From a virus: DNA of 64,000 nt. Position numbers and translations under genes: made by a program. The stretch is taken from the IMG/VR virus record IMGVR_UViG_3300043395_002615, positions 1 to 64,000 of that record; one strand, written 5' to 3'. The notes under the pieces are model-generated. The model was not told the DNA's origin and made no database searches. It saw only the letters and a list, made by a program, of their open reading frames with translations. This document shows positions 37,035 to 44,563 of this stretch, piece by piece. Within the stretch, counting starts at the first letter, position 1. Every line of letters starts with the position of its first letter.

Positions 37035-37675
37035 TAGTCAATTCTCTTTTTTCCATGAAAAATTCCGCCATAAATATGATTAGGATATTTATGTGGAATA
37101 ATTGTAACTTCAAAAAAGGCTCCAAGATATCTAACCCAATCACCCCATCTTGGATCTGGACCATGAAACTCTCCAGTAATTCTTTCAACTTTCATCAAAG
37201 ACTCTGGAGAAGCATTCAAAATAATATCTACCTCAGCGCCTTCAACATCAATCTTTAGAATATCGATAACTGAAAAAGATTCCGTAAGTTCATCAAAAGA
37301 AATTGACTCTACAGCAATAGAGTTTTCCCCTGACTGCACAGCAGTTCCACCGCAATCAGCAACGATACTCACTCCATTAGAGTCAGACCAAACTGCCTTA
37401 TTTATCAAGTTGATATTAGAAATATGTCCACAGTTTTTTTCTAAGACAGAAAAGTTGTCTGGCTCAGGCTCAACAGAAGTAACAGAACAGTTAGGAAACT
37501 TTCTAACAATTCTCGAAGAGAACGCACCAATATTTGCACCAATATCTAAAACAATAGAAACATCATTCATAGTTTCAATTTCATAAACATCATGCAAAAA
37601 GATTTCATTTAAAACAAATTCATCTGAAGTTTCTGGCCTATAATAAAGATCGCTTCTCTCATCAAGTTCTAACAT
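37034..37675 (-). CDS. FkbM-family methyltransferase (213 aa)
   Basis: Start ATG 37675 (MLELDERSDL) has GGGGAG nine bases upstream; it overlaps the end of the upstream FkbM gene. FkbM hallmarks: VLDIGANIGAFSSRI (SAM-binding loop), VTSVEPEPDNF, then LKIDVEGAEVDIIL. FkbM enzymes O-methylate sugars or polyketides. The place between glycosyltransferases suggests methyl capping of a virion glycan. Confidence 0.8.
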   Translation of the reverse strand: MLELDERSDLYYRPETSDEFVLNEIFLHDVYEIETMNDVSIVLDIGANIGAFSSRIVRKFPNCSVTSVEPEPDNFSVLEKNCGHISNINLINKAVWSDSNGVSIVADCGGTAVQSGENSIAVESISFDELTESFSVIDILKIDVEGAEVDIILNASPESLMKVERITGEFHGPDPRWGDWVRYLGAFFEVTIIPHKYPNHIYGGIFHGKKRID

Positions 37676-38261
37676 AAAAAGCATCTCCCCATCCAAACGG
37701 AGTCATTTCTGTAAGAACACGATCAAAATCTTTTAAGAAGTCATCCAGATCAGAAATCAAACAACAACCCTCATAGAGTTCATTCTCATTAACTTCTGTG
37801 TAAATGTAATCAACATTATCAAGCAAAGAACCCATACCCTTTAGTGCAAGAAGTTCTGCCCCCTGAATATCTAGGTTCAGAAAGTTGAACTCTTTTTCGA
37901 TTCCAAGGTTTTCAATCTTATACATAGTTACAGTTCTAGAAGAAACATATTCAACTTCTGGGTGAACCTCAGCGTGAGTTCCCAATTCAAGAATAGAACT
38001 TGACTGTCCATTATTGGCTTCGTGGAATGTAACCTCTTTACCAGTCTCGTCCCCGACGACAGCACAAATAACAGTATGAGAAGTTGGTACGATTTTTCTG
38101 ATCTTGTCAGCCCTTCTTGGATCTGCCTCAACCCAAACCACATCACTGACCTTATTGTGCTGGTAAATATCTACTTCTTCAGCAAGGTGACCTCCAACAT
38201 GGAGAACGCCAGTGACTGGAGTATCAAAGAATCTTGACAAATCCTGCCAATCAATCAACAT
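37662..38261 (-). CDS. FkbM-family methyltransferase (199 aa)
   Basis: LHVGGHLAEEVDIY (SAM loop), VVWVEADPRRADK, and FLNLDIQGAELLALKG, the FkbM counterpart of D-V/I-E/Q-G-A-E. Tandem with another FkbM gene but clearly diverged, so the two probably methylate different positions. The C-terminus ends GWGDAFYVRT, common in phage and cyanobacterial members. Confidence 0.8.
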   Translation of the reverse strand: MLIDWQDLSRFFDTPVTGVLHVGGHLAEEVDIYQHNKVSDVVWVEADPRRADKIRKIVPTSHTVICAVVGDETGKEVTFHEANNGQSSSILELGTHAEVHPEVEYVSSRTVTMYKIENLGIEKEFNFLNLDIQGAELLALKGMGSLLDNVDYIYTEVNENELYEGCCLISDLDDFLKDFDRVLTEMTPFGWGDAFYVRT

Positions 38262-39057
38262 TTTTTTCAGTCCAATCTGAAGGAATCATCCTTCTCCAAG
38301 GGATATGCCTAACTGCAGGATCTGTGCCAAACCAGCGGGATGGGTAGAAACCTTTTTTGCTTTCAGAAAGAAATGCTCCCCACCAAGAAAAAGTTGAGTT
38401 AGCAATTATGTGCTGCTTACACATAGCCATGCTGAATAGATCAAGATAGTCAGAGGGTTCGCCCAATCTATCCGCAACCTCAACTGGTCTTGGAGTTCCT
38501 TTAAAGAAAATAACTTTACCAGAATCAACTAGATTCGAAGTAAACTCATCTGTCTTATAATTAAATATTACTTGCTTTATTGAATCAGAAAAAACATAAA
38601 ATACTGTTTCTGGATCGGACGAAAGAGCATCCTGCATTGCAGATGAATAATATTGCATTGTTGGAATTGGAAAATGGTTTGGATGATTTAGATAATCTCC
38701 AAGACGATGATGAATAGAACAACCGTGAGACTTCATTGACTCAGCGTTGTCTCCAACATATTCAAGCGTATCATTGAGTGCCCTATCCGAAGGTTGGAAA
38801 ATTGACCAGATGTAAGAATTAATCTGCTGCCAATAGTGTAGTTCTTGGTAATACTCAAATCCACCATCAATAGAATCATCTGAAGCAGTTGCAAAAAGAG
38901 AATCTGGAACTGAGAAGAACGGTCGATATTCCCAACTTGGAACAACAACACCATTACCACCGTTGCGATCAGCCTCTCCCAATGTCCAAGCAATCTGCCA
39001 CAACTGATTACCAAGTCTTCCAGCTAAACCAAGATTTTTGAAACTAAATTCTCTCAT
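38251..39057 (-). CDS. GT11 alpha-1,2-fucosyltransferase-like enzyme (268 aa)
   Basis: GT11 motifs: GRLGNQLWQIAW near the N-terminus, HHRLGDYL (motif I, GDP-fucose binding), YVFSDS, and CKQHIIANSTFSWWGAF (motif II/III). ATG 39057 (MREFSFKNLGLAGR) gives the usual family start; ATG 39069 is an alternative overlapping the upstream gene. GT11 enzymes use GDP-L-fucose. Because the cluster encodes a GDP-mannose 3,5-epimerase but no fucose synthesis gene is visible, GDP-L-galactose is a plausible alternative donor (inference). Confidence 0.85.
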   Translation of the reverse strand: MREFSFKNLGLAGRLGNQLWQIAWTLGEADRNGGNGVVVPSWEYRPFFSVPDSLFATASDDSIDGGFEYYQELHYWQQINSYIWSIFQPSDRALNDTLEYVGDNAESMKSHGCSIHHRLGDYLNHPNHFPIPTMQYYSSAMQDALSSDPETVFYVFSDSIKQVIFNYKTDEFTSNLVDSGKVIFFKGTPRPVEVADRLGEPSDYLDLFSMAMCKQHIIANSTFSWWGAFLSESKKGFYPSRWFGTDPAVRHIPWRRMIPSDWTEKNVD

Positions 39058-39706
39058 CAGACCAACCATATCTTAATGCATAATCTTTATTAAAAAGATT
39101 CCTATTTCTTATCTCATCTGCAGTATTAAAATCTGAATCACCTCTGGGATGCCATAAGTGGCATACGTGCGATCCACATCTCAAATGCTTACCAATTGTA
39201 TTATCTAGTTTTAATCTGAAGGCTACGTCTTCCCAGCCCCAACCCCTAAATCTTTCATCATAAAAACCAGCATCATTATACATATCTCTAGTTAATACTA
39301 ACGCACCAGCCCAAGAAAGTATTTTAAAATCAAACTCTAAATTGTCTTCATCTTCACAAATTGACAAATCTTTTGATATAAATATTTTCTCAGTAAAGTC
39401 TTTTGTTAAATTATAATAATTCTGGTATGGTATTACCCAAGTGTTTTTATCTTTTACAAGCTGTATAGCATCGAGAATTGCGTCCATGCTCACCCAAGTA
39501 TCAGCATCAAGAATAACAAGAAACTCTCCTTTGGCCTGAAGGAAGGCGTTGTTGCGGGCTCTTGATCTGTTCATGGACTGCTCATAGTCGTAACCAACGA
39601 CTAACTCGCAATCATTAGATGATTTAACATAATCTTTGATTAGGTTAAAAGACTGCAGTCGATATTTATCTTTTGTGTCATTCCATGGAATTATAAAAGA
39701 AATCAT
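39044..39706 (-). CDS. GT-A glycosyltransferase, galactosyltransferase-like (220 aa)
   Basis: SFIIPWNDTKDKYRLQSF start, NRSRARNNAFLQAKGEFLVILDADTW (the LDADTW part is the DXD site), and a C-terminal ERFRGWGWEDVAFRLKLD stretch typical of the beta-1,4-galactosyltransferase C-terminal domain. Ends by overlapping the GT11 gene. Acts in the cytosol on an unknown acceptor. Confidence 0.8.
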   Translation of the reverse strand: MISFIIPWNDTKDKYRLQSFNLIKDYVKSSNDCELVVGYDYEQSMNRSRARNNAFLQAKGEFLVILDADTWVSMDAILDAIQLVKDKNTWVIPYQNYYNLTKDFTEKIFISKDLSICEDEDNLEFDFKILSWAGALVLTRDMYNDAGFYDERFRGWGWEDVAFRLKLDNTIGKHLRCGSHVCHLWHPRGDSDFNTADEIRNRNLFNKDYALRYGWSDERI

Positions 39707-39709
39707 GTT

Positions 39710-40336
39710 TTAATCCAAATAAACGTTTTTTATAGTTCTTGAAAAAGGCTTATATTCTGAAACTATCTGTGAATATACCTTTGAATGTAAAGAATGATCT
39801 GTATTTCTACTACCTTCACGAACACCAATGCAATAAATAGCTTTTTCAACTACTTTAATATTTGAATTAGCATTACATATAAGATTAAGAAAAAGTTCCC
39901 AATCTTCTAAAATTGGATACTCTTTGAAACCACCGACTTTTATAAAGTCATATCTAGAAACCATCGATCCAATAACACAACTATTAGAAGTGAAAATGTC
40001 TCTGTTCGGAATAACAGATGGAGCTGGATCAGCTTCTCCAGATTCGTAGAAACCCATAGTCATTGGCTTAAAAATTATTGGACCATGAGAAACGTCTAAT
40101 GCGTTATGCATTGCAATCAAATAATCTTCATGCAAAAAATCATCAGCATCTAAGAAAACAATAAAGTCAGCATTAGACATTTTTGCTCCACGATTCCTTG
40201 CCTTAGCTAAAGAATCTGAGTGGACAGAAATGACATTATTAAGACCTTCAAGAGTTGACATCGAATGACAAAGATCTGAGTTCTTGTCCTCCCAGTCTTT
40301 CGAACCAAATGTTCCAACAACAATATCAATCAACAT
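39710..40336 (-). CDS. GT2-family glycosyltransferase (208 aa)
   Basis: VVGTFGSKDWEDKNSD N-terminus, SLAKARNRGAKMSNADFIVFLDADD with a DXD-like LDADD, and FKEYPILEDWELFLNL in the C-terminal catalytic region (ED-W motif). Short for the family but with the core intact. The 3' end is followed by a three-base gap to the next glycosyltransferase. Confidence 0.8.
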   Translation of the reverse strand: MLIDIVVGTFGSKDWEDKNSDLCHSMSTLEGLNNVISVHSDSLAKARNRGAKMSNADFIVFLDADDFLHEDYLIAMHNALDVSHGPIIFKPMTMGFYESGEADPAPSVIPNRDIFTSNSCVIGSMVSRYDFIKVGGFKEYPILEDWELFLNLICNANSNIKVVEKAIYCIGVREGSRNTDHSLHSKVYSQIVSEYKPFSRTIKNVYLD

Positions 40337-41036
40337 TTAAACCAACAACATTCGGATACTTTTCATACTTGCCATCAGAAAGTATGGATTTTATATGTGA
40401 AATGCTATGACCAGGTCTAGAAATATATCTGTTATATTTCTCTAAACGATCAGACTCTTTAGCATACCCAAAATGCAACATCTTAATATCATACTGATTT
40501 GCTGGATTGCCCCTAGCATAAAGAGGCTCAGAACCGCAGCCCATAGAAGCAGCCGGCCAAGAAGCGTTTCCCTGGAACCTAAAAAATCTAGGAGAACAGA
40601 TGCTATCCCAATAAGGATCTACCCTTACTGATAGCGAGTCGCCATCGACACCAAAAACCTCAAGAAAATGAATCTTCACAGAATCACTACCCAGTTCAGT
40701 GCACTTAAGAAGTGAATCGTGCAGCGGGAGACCAGAGTATAAAAACTCGTCTGCATCAAATGCGAGAACCCAGTCCTCTTCAGAAGGACTCAGCAAATCT
40801 TCAAAGTATGTCCATGCCTGCGATCTAAACATGCTTTCGTTTTCAAGAAAGGATGGAGATGAATCAGGTCTGACCGCAACGGTTGCAAAGTCAGAAGCAA
40901 TATTCACAGAATCATCAGTAGATCTATCATCAAAAATAAAAATTTCATCAAGAAAAGAAGAAGACCATTCAAGACATTCTTTCAGATATCTATCCGACTC
41001 ATTCTTCATAACCATGAGTCCATAAATTTTAGTCAT
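40326..41036 (-). CDS. GT2-family glycosyltransferase, beta-glucosyltransferase-like (236 aa)
   Basis: Begins GLMVMKNESDRYLKECLEW then IFIFDDRSTDDS and VLAFDADEFLY, the pattern of SunS/WaaE-like GT2 transferases. The MVMKNE box and the DADEF metal site are clear. The C-terminal MLHFGYAKESDRLEKYNRY box also occurs in this subgroup. Overlaps the next and previous genes by a few bases. Confidence 0.82.
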   Translation of the reverse strand: MTKIYGLMVMKNESDRYLKECLEWSSSFLDEIFIFDDRSTDDSVNIASDFATVAVRPDSSPSFLENESMFRSQAWTYFEDLLSPSEEDWVLAFDADEFLYSGLPLHDSLLKCTELGSDSVKIHFLEVFGVDGDSLSVRVDPYWDSICSPRFFRFQGNASWPAASMGCGSEPLYARGNPANQYDIKMLHFGYAKESDRLEKYNRYISRPGHSISHIKSILSDGKYEKYPNVVGLNVD

Positions 41037-41802
41037 GATCTATACCATGGGCTTCACAAAATTCAACAAAAATCTTCTTTGCCTCACCCATCCTTGAATC
41101 AACTTCACCGCCAACAGGGGACGACTTATGCCATTCATGAATCATCTCAGCATTACCAAGGTACCAAACCTCTTTACCATGAGCCTGTGCGTGATAGGCG
41201 CAACCGGTTTCCTCATAGTAATGCTGCGTTGGAAGAAAGGCCCCAATTACATCTGGAAACATTGATGCATAAATGCTACAATTTGTTAATTCAGACCAAA
41301 GATCTCTTTTGATAAAAAATGCTGACCCAGAAACTGTAACAGCCTTACGATCAAAGCGTAGCTCTTGGAGTCTTGGTGATCTCCAACCATTATGCTGTGG
41401 CTTTTCTAGCGTTCCAAAGATACCACCATGAGTTGCTCTAAAAGTTGAGTCGTACTGCAATGGGCCAACAATACCAACATCTGGATTTGAGTCCAAAAAA
41501 TCTACACAGTAGTCAACACATTCATTATCAACAAATCTTGTGTCAGAATTAAAGAAGGCTAGAACATCTGCATCAGAGTTAAATCCAGCATAGTTGCAAG
41601 CCAAAGCATATCCAAGATTCCAGTCTGATCTAACCGACCAAGCATCTGACGGAATTTTTAAGTCATCAAAACCATCTTCAGAATCTACATCAATAATAGT
41701 TAGATGGCTTTCTGTTTTTGGTTTAAACTGCTCATAAGAATCAATGAAAGCCTGAAGTAGATCATAAGTTCTATAATTTATGACAGAAATTTCTACTTTC
41801 AA
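41029..41802 (-). CDS. GT2-family glycosyltransferase, rhamnosyltransferase-like (257 aa)
   Basis: TTG at 41802 overlaps the preceding stop as TTGA and has AAAGG eight bases upstream; a GTG three codons earlier is an alternative. Contains ISVINYRTYDLLQAFI, a NLGYALACNYAG loop, and VLAFFNSDTRF with the NSD-type metal site, then ETGCAYHAQAHGKEVWYLG. These match dTDP-rhamnosyl/GT2 enzymes of O-antigen clusters. Donor unknown. Confidence 0.8.
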   Translation of the reverse strand: MKVEISVINYRTYDLLQAFIDSYEQFKPKTESHLTIIDVDSEDGFDDLKIPSDAWSVRSDWNLGYALACNYAGFNSDADVLAFFNSDTRFVDNECVDYCVDFLDSNPDVGIVGPLQYDSTFRATHGGIFGTLEKPQHNGWRSPRLQELRFDRKAVTVSGSAFFIKRDLWSELTNCSIYASMFPDVIGAFLPTQHYYEETGCAYHAQAHGKEVWYLGNAEMIHEWHKSSPVGGEVDSRMGEAKKIFVEFCEAHGIDHD

Positions 41803-42506
41803 AATCCACACCTTTTATCAATCACAGTAATCATATTTTTACTCATAACATGCTTATTGCTAACTTTTCCGTCCCAAATGAGTTTTCCACCAGCGGCCTT
41901 AACGTTTGCGGACCATCCAAGATCTTCACCGTTCTTGTGCCAAGAATAGTCAATATTATAAGCAAATGGTTTCATCAATTTTGCAGCCATAATAATATCA
42001 ACAGTTGCGATATCGTCAGTATCTCTTCTATAAAATCTTACCATGTCGCCATCTGACCAATACCCCATGCTTGGATGAACCCTTGTTGTTTCTGACATAT
42101 AGCACTTCATTCCAACAGCACAAGCATCGGTATGCACACTTAAAGCAGACAATGCAGATGTGATTGCAGTTTCAGCCAAGAGGATATCTGAATCTAGACT
42201 CAAGAAAAGATCTGGAGCATACTCACGAACACCAGCAAGAAGTTCGTTTCTTAGATATGTCATATGAGAATATCTAGAGTCATTCCATCTTCTTTTATCT
42301 TCTCTTAGGTCTTCATCAATAACTCTTACTATAGAGTTTTCTAGAGAAGATAGATCGTTTAGATCCTTCTTGTTCTTATTTCCTGCAACAAAAATAAACT
42401 GAAAATCGGAGATTCCAGCATTAAAGCAGGCAAGATTTACATGATCAATCCACTTGTCAAGAATCCAACCCCTATCACTATATGGGCATCCAATTAAAAG
42501 TCTCAA
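41799..42506 (-). CDS. GT-A-like glycosyltransferase (235 aa)
   Basis: TTG at 42506 overlaps the upstream stop as TTGA; a TTG nine codons upstream (42533) is also open. LFLSLDSDILL supplies a DSD metal site; MTYLRNELLAGVREYAPD precedes it as in Anp1/GT-A enzymes, and YSWHKNGEDLGWSANVK follows as a catalytic ED-type region. First glycosyltransferase of the cluster in transcription order. Confidence 0.7.
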   Translation of the reverse strand: MRLLIGCPYSDRGWILDKWIDHVNLACFNAGISDFQFIFVAGNKNKKDLNDLSSLENSIVRVIDEDLREDKRRWNDSRYSHMTYLRNELLAGVREYAPDLFLSLDSDILLAETAITSALSALSVHTDACAVGMKCYMSETTRVHPSMGYWSDGDMVRFYRRDTDDIATVDIIMAAKLMKPFAYNIDYSWHKNGEDLGWSANVKAAGGKLIWDGKVSNKHVMSKNMITVIDKRCGF

Positions 42507-42727
42507 ATCTTTACCAATCTGTGAGAAGGGCAAACACGCTTTTCGTCCCCTGACTTTGGGACATATTCTTCACCGTATACAAGTGAAACTTTCTCAACCT
42601 GAACTGTCGCAAACTTTCCAGTAAAATTAACTATTTTACCAAGATAAAAAGTTTGAGATGTATTAGTATTCGCAATTGCAATAACTTTAGAACCAAGATC
42701 AAGAATATTACCAAAAGCATCAAGCAT
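42503..42727 (-). CDS. Small SH3-like hypothetical protein (74 aa)
   Basis: MLDAFGNILDLGSKVIAIANT; five predicted beta strands with a KIVNFTGKFATVQVE centre, like a KOW/SH3-type barrel. It overlaps the RuvC-like gene upstream and the glycosyltransferase downstream. It may bind nucleic acid; no specific family recognised. Confidence 0.6.
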   Translation of the reverse strand: MLDAFGNILDLGSKVIAIANTNTSQTFYLGKIVNFTGKFATVQVEKVSLVYGEEYVPKSGDEKRVCPSHRLVKI

Positions 42728-43166
42728 TCTCTTGGCCCCACTTAGCCATCAAACAAGCTTCAGCCCTACCATGATCCTTTTTTCTTTTAAAAAGATCGCA
42801 TGAAGATGGCCAAGTATCTATAGCCCTAGCTCTAGCCATCTCCTTGTCAGAAGAAAGTCCCATAGATGCCTTCCATTTTCTAGGAGTAACATGCATTATT
42901 GGCAACTTCAACGCACCAAAAACTCCGAGTAAAGTTCCATAAGACTGACCAAACTTGAAAGTTGATGCAACACCCTGACCTGGCATTGATCCAACTTTTT
43001 CAACAATGACAATATCTGGAGTGCCGTGCTTAATAACTAAATCAGATAGAGCAGCAGCATCAACCCTACCATCCATTACAGGCATATCTACTGCATCTAA
43101 GATATTGCCATCCATTACCCATGCAATGGCTCCAGAAAGGCCAGGGTCAACACCAACAACAAGCAT
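42720..43166 (-). CDS. ruvC: RuvC-like Holliday-junction resolvase (148 aa)
   Basis: RNase H fold with catalytic acids Asp7 (VVGVDPGLSGA), Glu56 (VIVEKV), and the C-terminal Asp131/Glu136 region (KKDHGRAEACLMA). The 148 residues fit the phage RuvC group. It likely resolves branched DNA before packaging. It lies directly upstream of the sugar cluster, with overlaps on both sides. The start overlaps the preceding stop. Confidence 0.85.
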   Translation of the reverse strand: MLVVGVDPGLSGAIAWVMDGNILDAVDMPVMDGRVDAAALSDLVIKHGTPDIVIVEKVGSMPGQGVASTFKFGQSYGTLLGVFGALKLPIMHVTPRKWKASMGLSSDKEMARARAIDTWPSSCDLFKRKKDHGRAEACLMAKWGQENA

Positions 43167-43543
43167 CAGTCATCTTCCTCAAGAAGACTTTGAATCTCCT
43201 TCTTTACTTCCATAATCTTAAAAGTAGTTGCTCTATTTTTATTTTCAACATCAATATCAATTTTTGCAAGAACCATATTAAACTCTATCTTAATACAAGT
43301 ACCATCATCTGAAAGGCTGATAGCATCAGGTAGCCAATCATCTACAGTGTCATACATGACAGCAGTAGCTCTCTTAATTCTTTCAGTGATTGCTTCACGG
43401 TACTCTGGATTCATTTCAGAATATATCCTTTGAGAATTTATTGTTCTTTCAAATTCAGTAAATCTTGACTCCCAAAGAAGTGCAGGAGTGATCGCATCAA
43501 CAAAAATTTTTATATCAAAATCTTCTATTTCGAACTGTTCCAC
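43166..43543 (-). CDS. Hypothetical protein (125 aa)
   Basis: MEQFEIEDFDIKIFVDAIT; mixed helical protein with ISLSDDGTCIKIEFNMVLAKIDIDVENK strands (about residues 75-100). It is the first gene after the terminator at 43578-43602 and overlaps the RuvC-like gene. No family recognised; a DNA-metabolism accessory role is possible from the neighbour only. Confidence 0.6.
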   Translation of the reverse strand: MEQFEIEDFDIKIFVDAITPALLWESRFTEFERTINSQRIYSEMNPEYREAITERIKRATAVMYDTVDDWLPDAISLSDDGTCIKIEFNMVLAKIDIDVENKNRATTFKIMEVKKEIQSLLEEDD

Positions 43544-43577
43544 TCAGCAATCATATTCGGAAAAATAGTCGTATAAA

Positions 43578-43602
43578 CCCAAAAAGCCCGCCGAAGCGGG
43601 CT
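43578..43602 (-). terminator. Rho-independent terminator
   Basis: AGCCCGC (43585-43591) pairs with GCGGGCT (43596-43602) around a four-base loop that reads TTCG on the minus strand, followed there by TTTTTGGG. It ends the transcript coming from the sigma factor/RNR/holin genes about 28 bases after the 43630 gene stop. Confidence 0.9.
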
Positions 43603-43629
43603 AATCGGAGCTATTGCTAGTTTTAGCTT

Positions 43630-43986
43630 TTAATCTTCATCATCCCAATTATCAACAATATCCTTTAGAGACTCAAGTTCAACCTCAAACTCAGTTGGGG
43701 CAGCACGCTTAAACTCTTTTTGGATTTCGTATGACTCTGGATTAAGAACCCTATCTGACCATGCAGAGTCTGATACAGTAAACATGGTACTCATGTATAT
43801 CTTAACCTTACCCTCTTTAACCAGATTTGGAACTTCATCATCATTGAAGTCCTCGTCCTCACCCTCGTCTGGGAAAACTGCAGCATCTACAGCGGTCATA
43901 TGAATGCCGATACTTGACATAGCAGCTTCAACATCTTCAATAACTGGTATAAGAAACTCGTGATCCATGCCACAACAATACACCAT
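43630..43986 (-). CDS. Acidic hypothetical protein (118 aa)
   Basis: ATG at 43986 (MVYCCGMDHEF) or at 43968 (MDHEFLIPV); neither has a clear ribosome site. Very acidic (FPDEGEDEDFNDDEVP and a C-terminal DNWDDED). Located after the holin gene and before a terminator. No family recognised; such proteins are sometimes DNA mimics, but that is speculation. Confidence 0.55.
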   Translation of the reverse strand: MVYCCGMDHEFLIPVIEDVEAAMSSIGIHMTAVDAAVFPDEGEDEDFNDDEVPNLVKEGKVKIYMSTMFTVSDSAWSDRVLNPESYEIQKEFKRAAPTEFEVELESLKDIVDNWDDED

Positions 43987-44033
43987 GGGCGGCGGCGTGT
44001 CAAGCAGCGCTCGGACCTCAAATGAGCATTTGG

Positions 44034-44285
44034 CTAGACTTCGCCCTCATCAGCGAGTTCACTACCACCATCATATGATGAATCTAAACTAGATGGAAGC
44101 GTTGAAGCAGAACCCTTAACACCAACCTGCGTTGCGGCAATAGACTTCAAAGCAGCAAGACCAATTGCTACAACTGGAATCCATACCTTAGGTAGATCAA
44201 ACATATCTACAGTAACAACAGCAAGCCCAGCCTGAATAGCTGTCCAGAAGGTTCTTTCAATAATATCTGCAGTAGTCTTATTCAT
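44034..44285 (-). CDS. r1t-type holin (83 aa)
   Basis: ERTFWTAIQAGLAVVTV, a second hydrophobic stretch VWIPVVAIGLAALKSIAAT and a GSAS-containing tail are the signature of the phage r1t holin family common in Gram-positive phages. Two transmembrane segments (about residues 11-29 and 33-50). It would form membrane lesions to release the endolysin; the endolysin is 11 kb away at 55457-56281, an uncoupled arrangement. Overlaps the preceding HTH gene by four bases. Confidence 0.85.
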   Translation of the reverse strand: MNKTTADIIERTFWTAIQAGLAVVTVDMFDLPKVWIPVVAIGLAALKSIAATQVGVKGSASTLPSSLDSSYDGGSELADEGEV

Positions 44286-44563
44286 TTTTTCTCCTGATTT
44301 TTGTGAGATATATAAGATGCTCTAAATTTATCAAACTCATCTCCCCAAGGTATCTTATCTGGATCATACCTCAGAAGAAACTGATGCTTATACTTTGAAA
44401 CCAAACCAATATCTTGAAATTCTCTCATAACTATTGAAAGCCTCTGATAGGAGATTCCAAATCTTTTAGCAACTTCTCCCTGCGGGATAGCTACGATATT
44501 TTTTTGATCTCTATTTTCCCAAAGAAACCTATATAGGGCTTCTCTGCTGTGCATAGATTTCAT
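44282..44563 (-). CDS. Winged-helix DNA-binding protein (93 aa)
   Basis: REALYRFLWENRDQKNIVAIPQGEVAKRFGISYQRLSIVMREFQDIGLVSKY is shown here by its parts only: helix-turn-helix at about residues 28-50 (GEVAKRFGISYQRLSIVM) with a following wing. It overlaps RNR upstream and holin downstream by four bases each. It could regulate the RNR/lysis genes. Confidence 0.7.
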   Translation of the reverse strand: MKSMHSREALYRFLWENRDQKNIVAIPQGEVAKRFGISYQRLSIVMREFQDIGLVSKYKHQFLLRYDPDKIPWGDEFDKFRASYISHKNQEKK

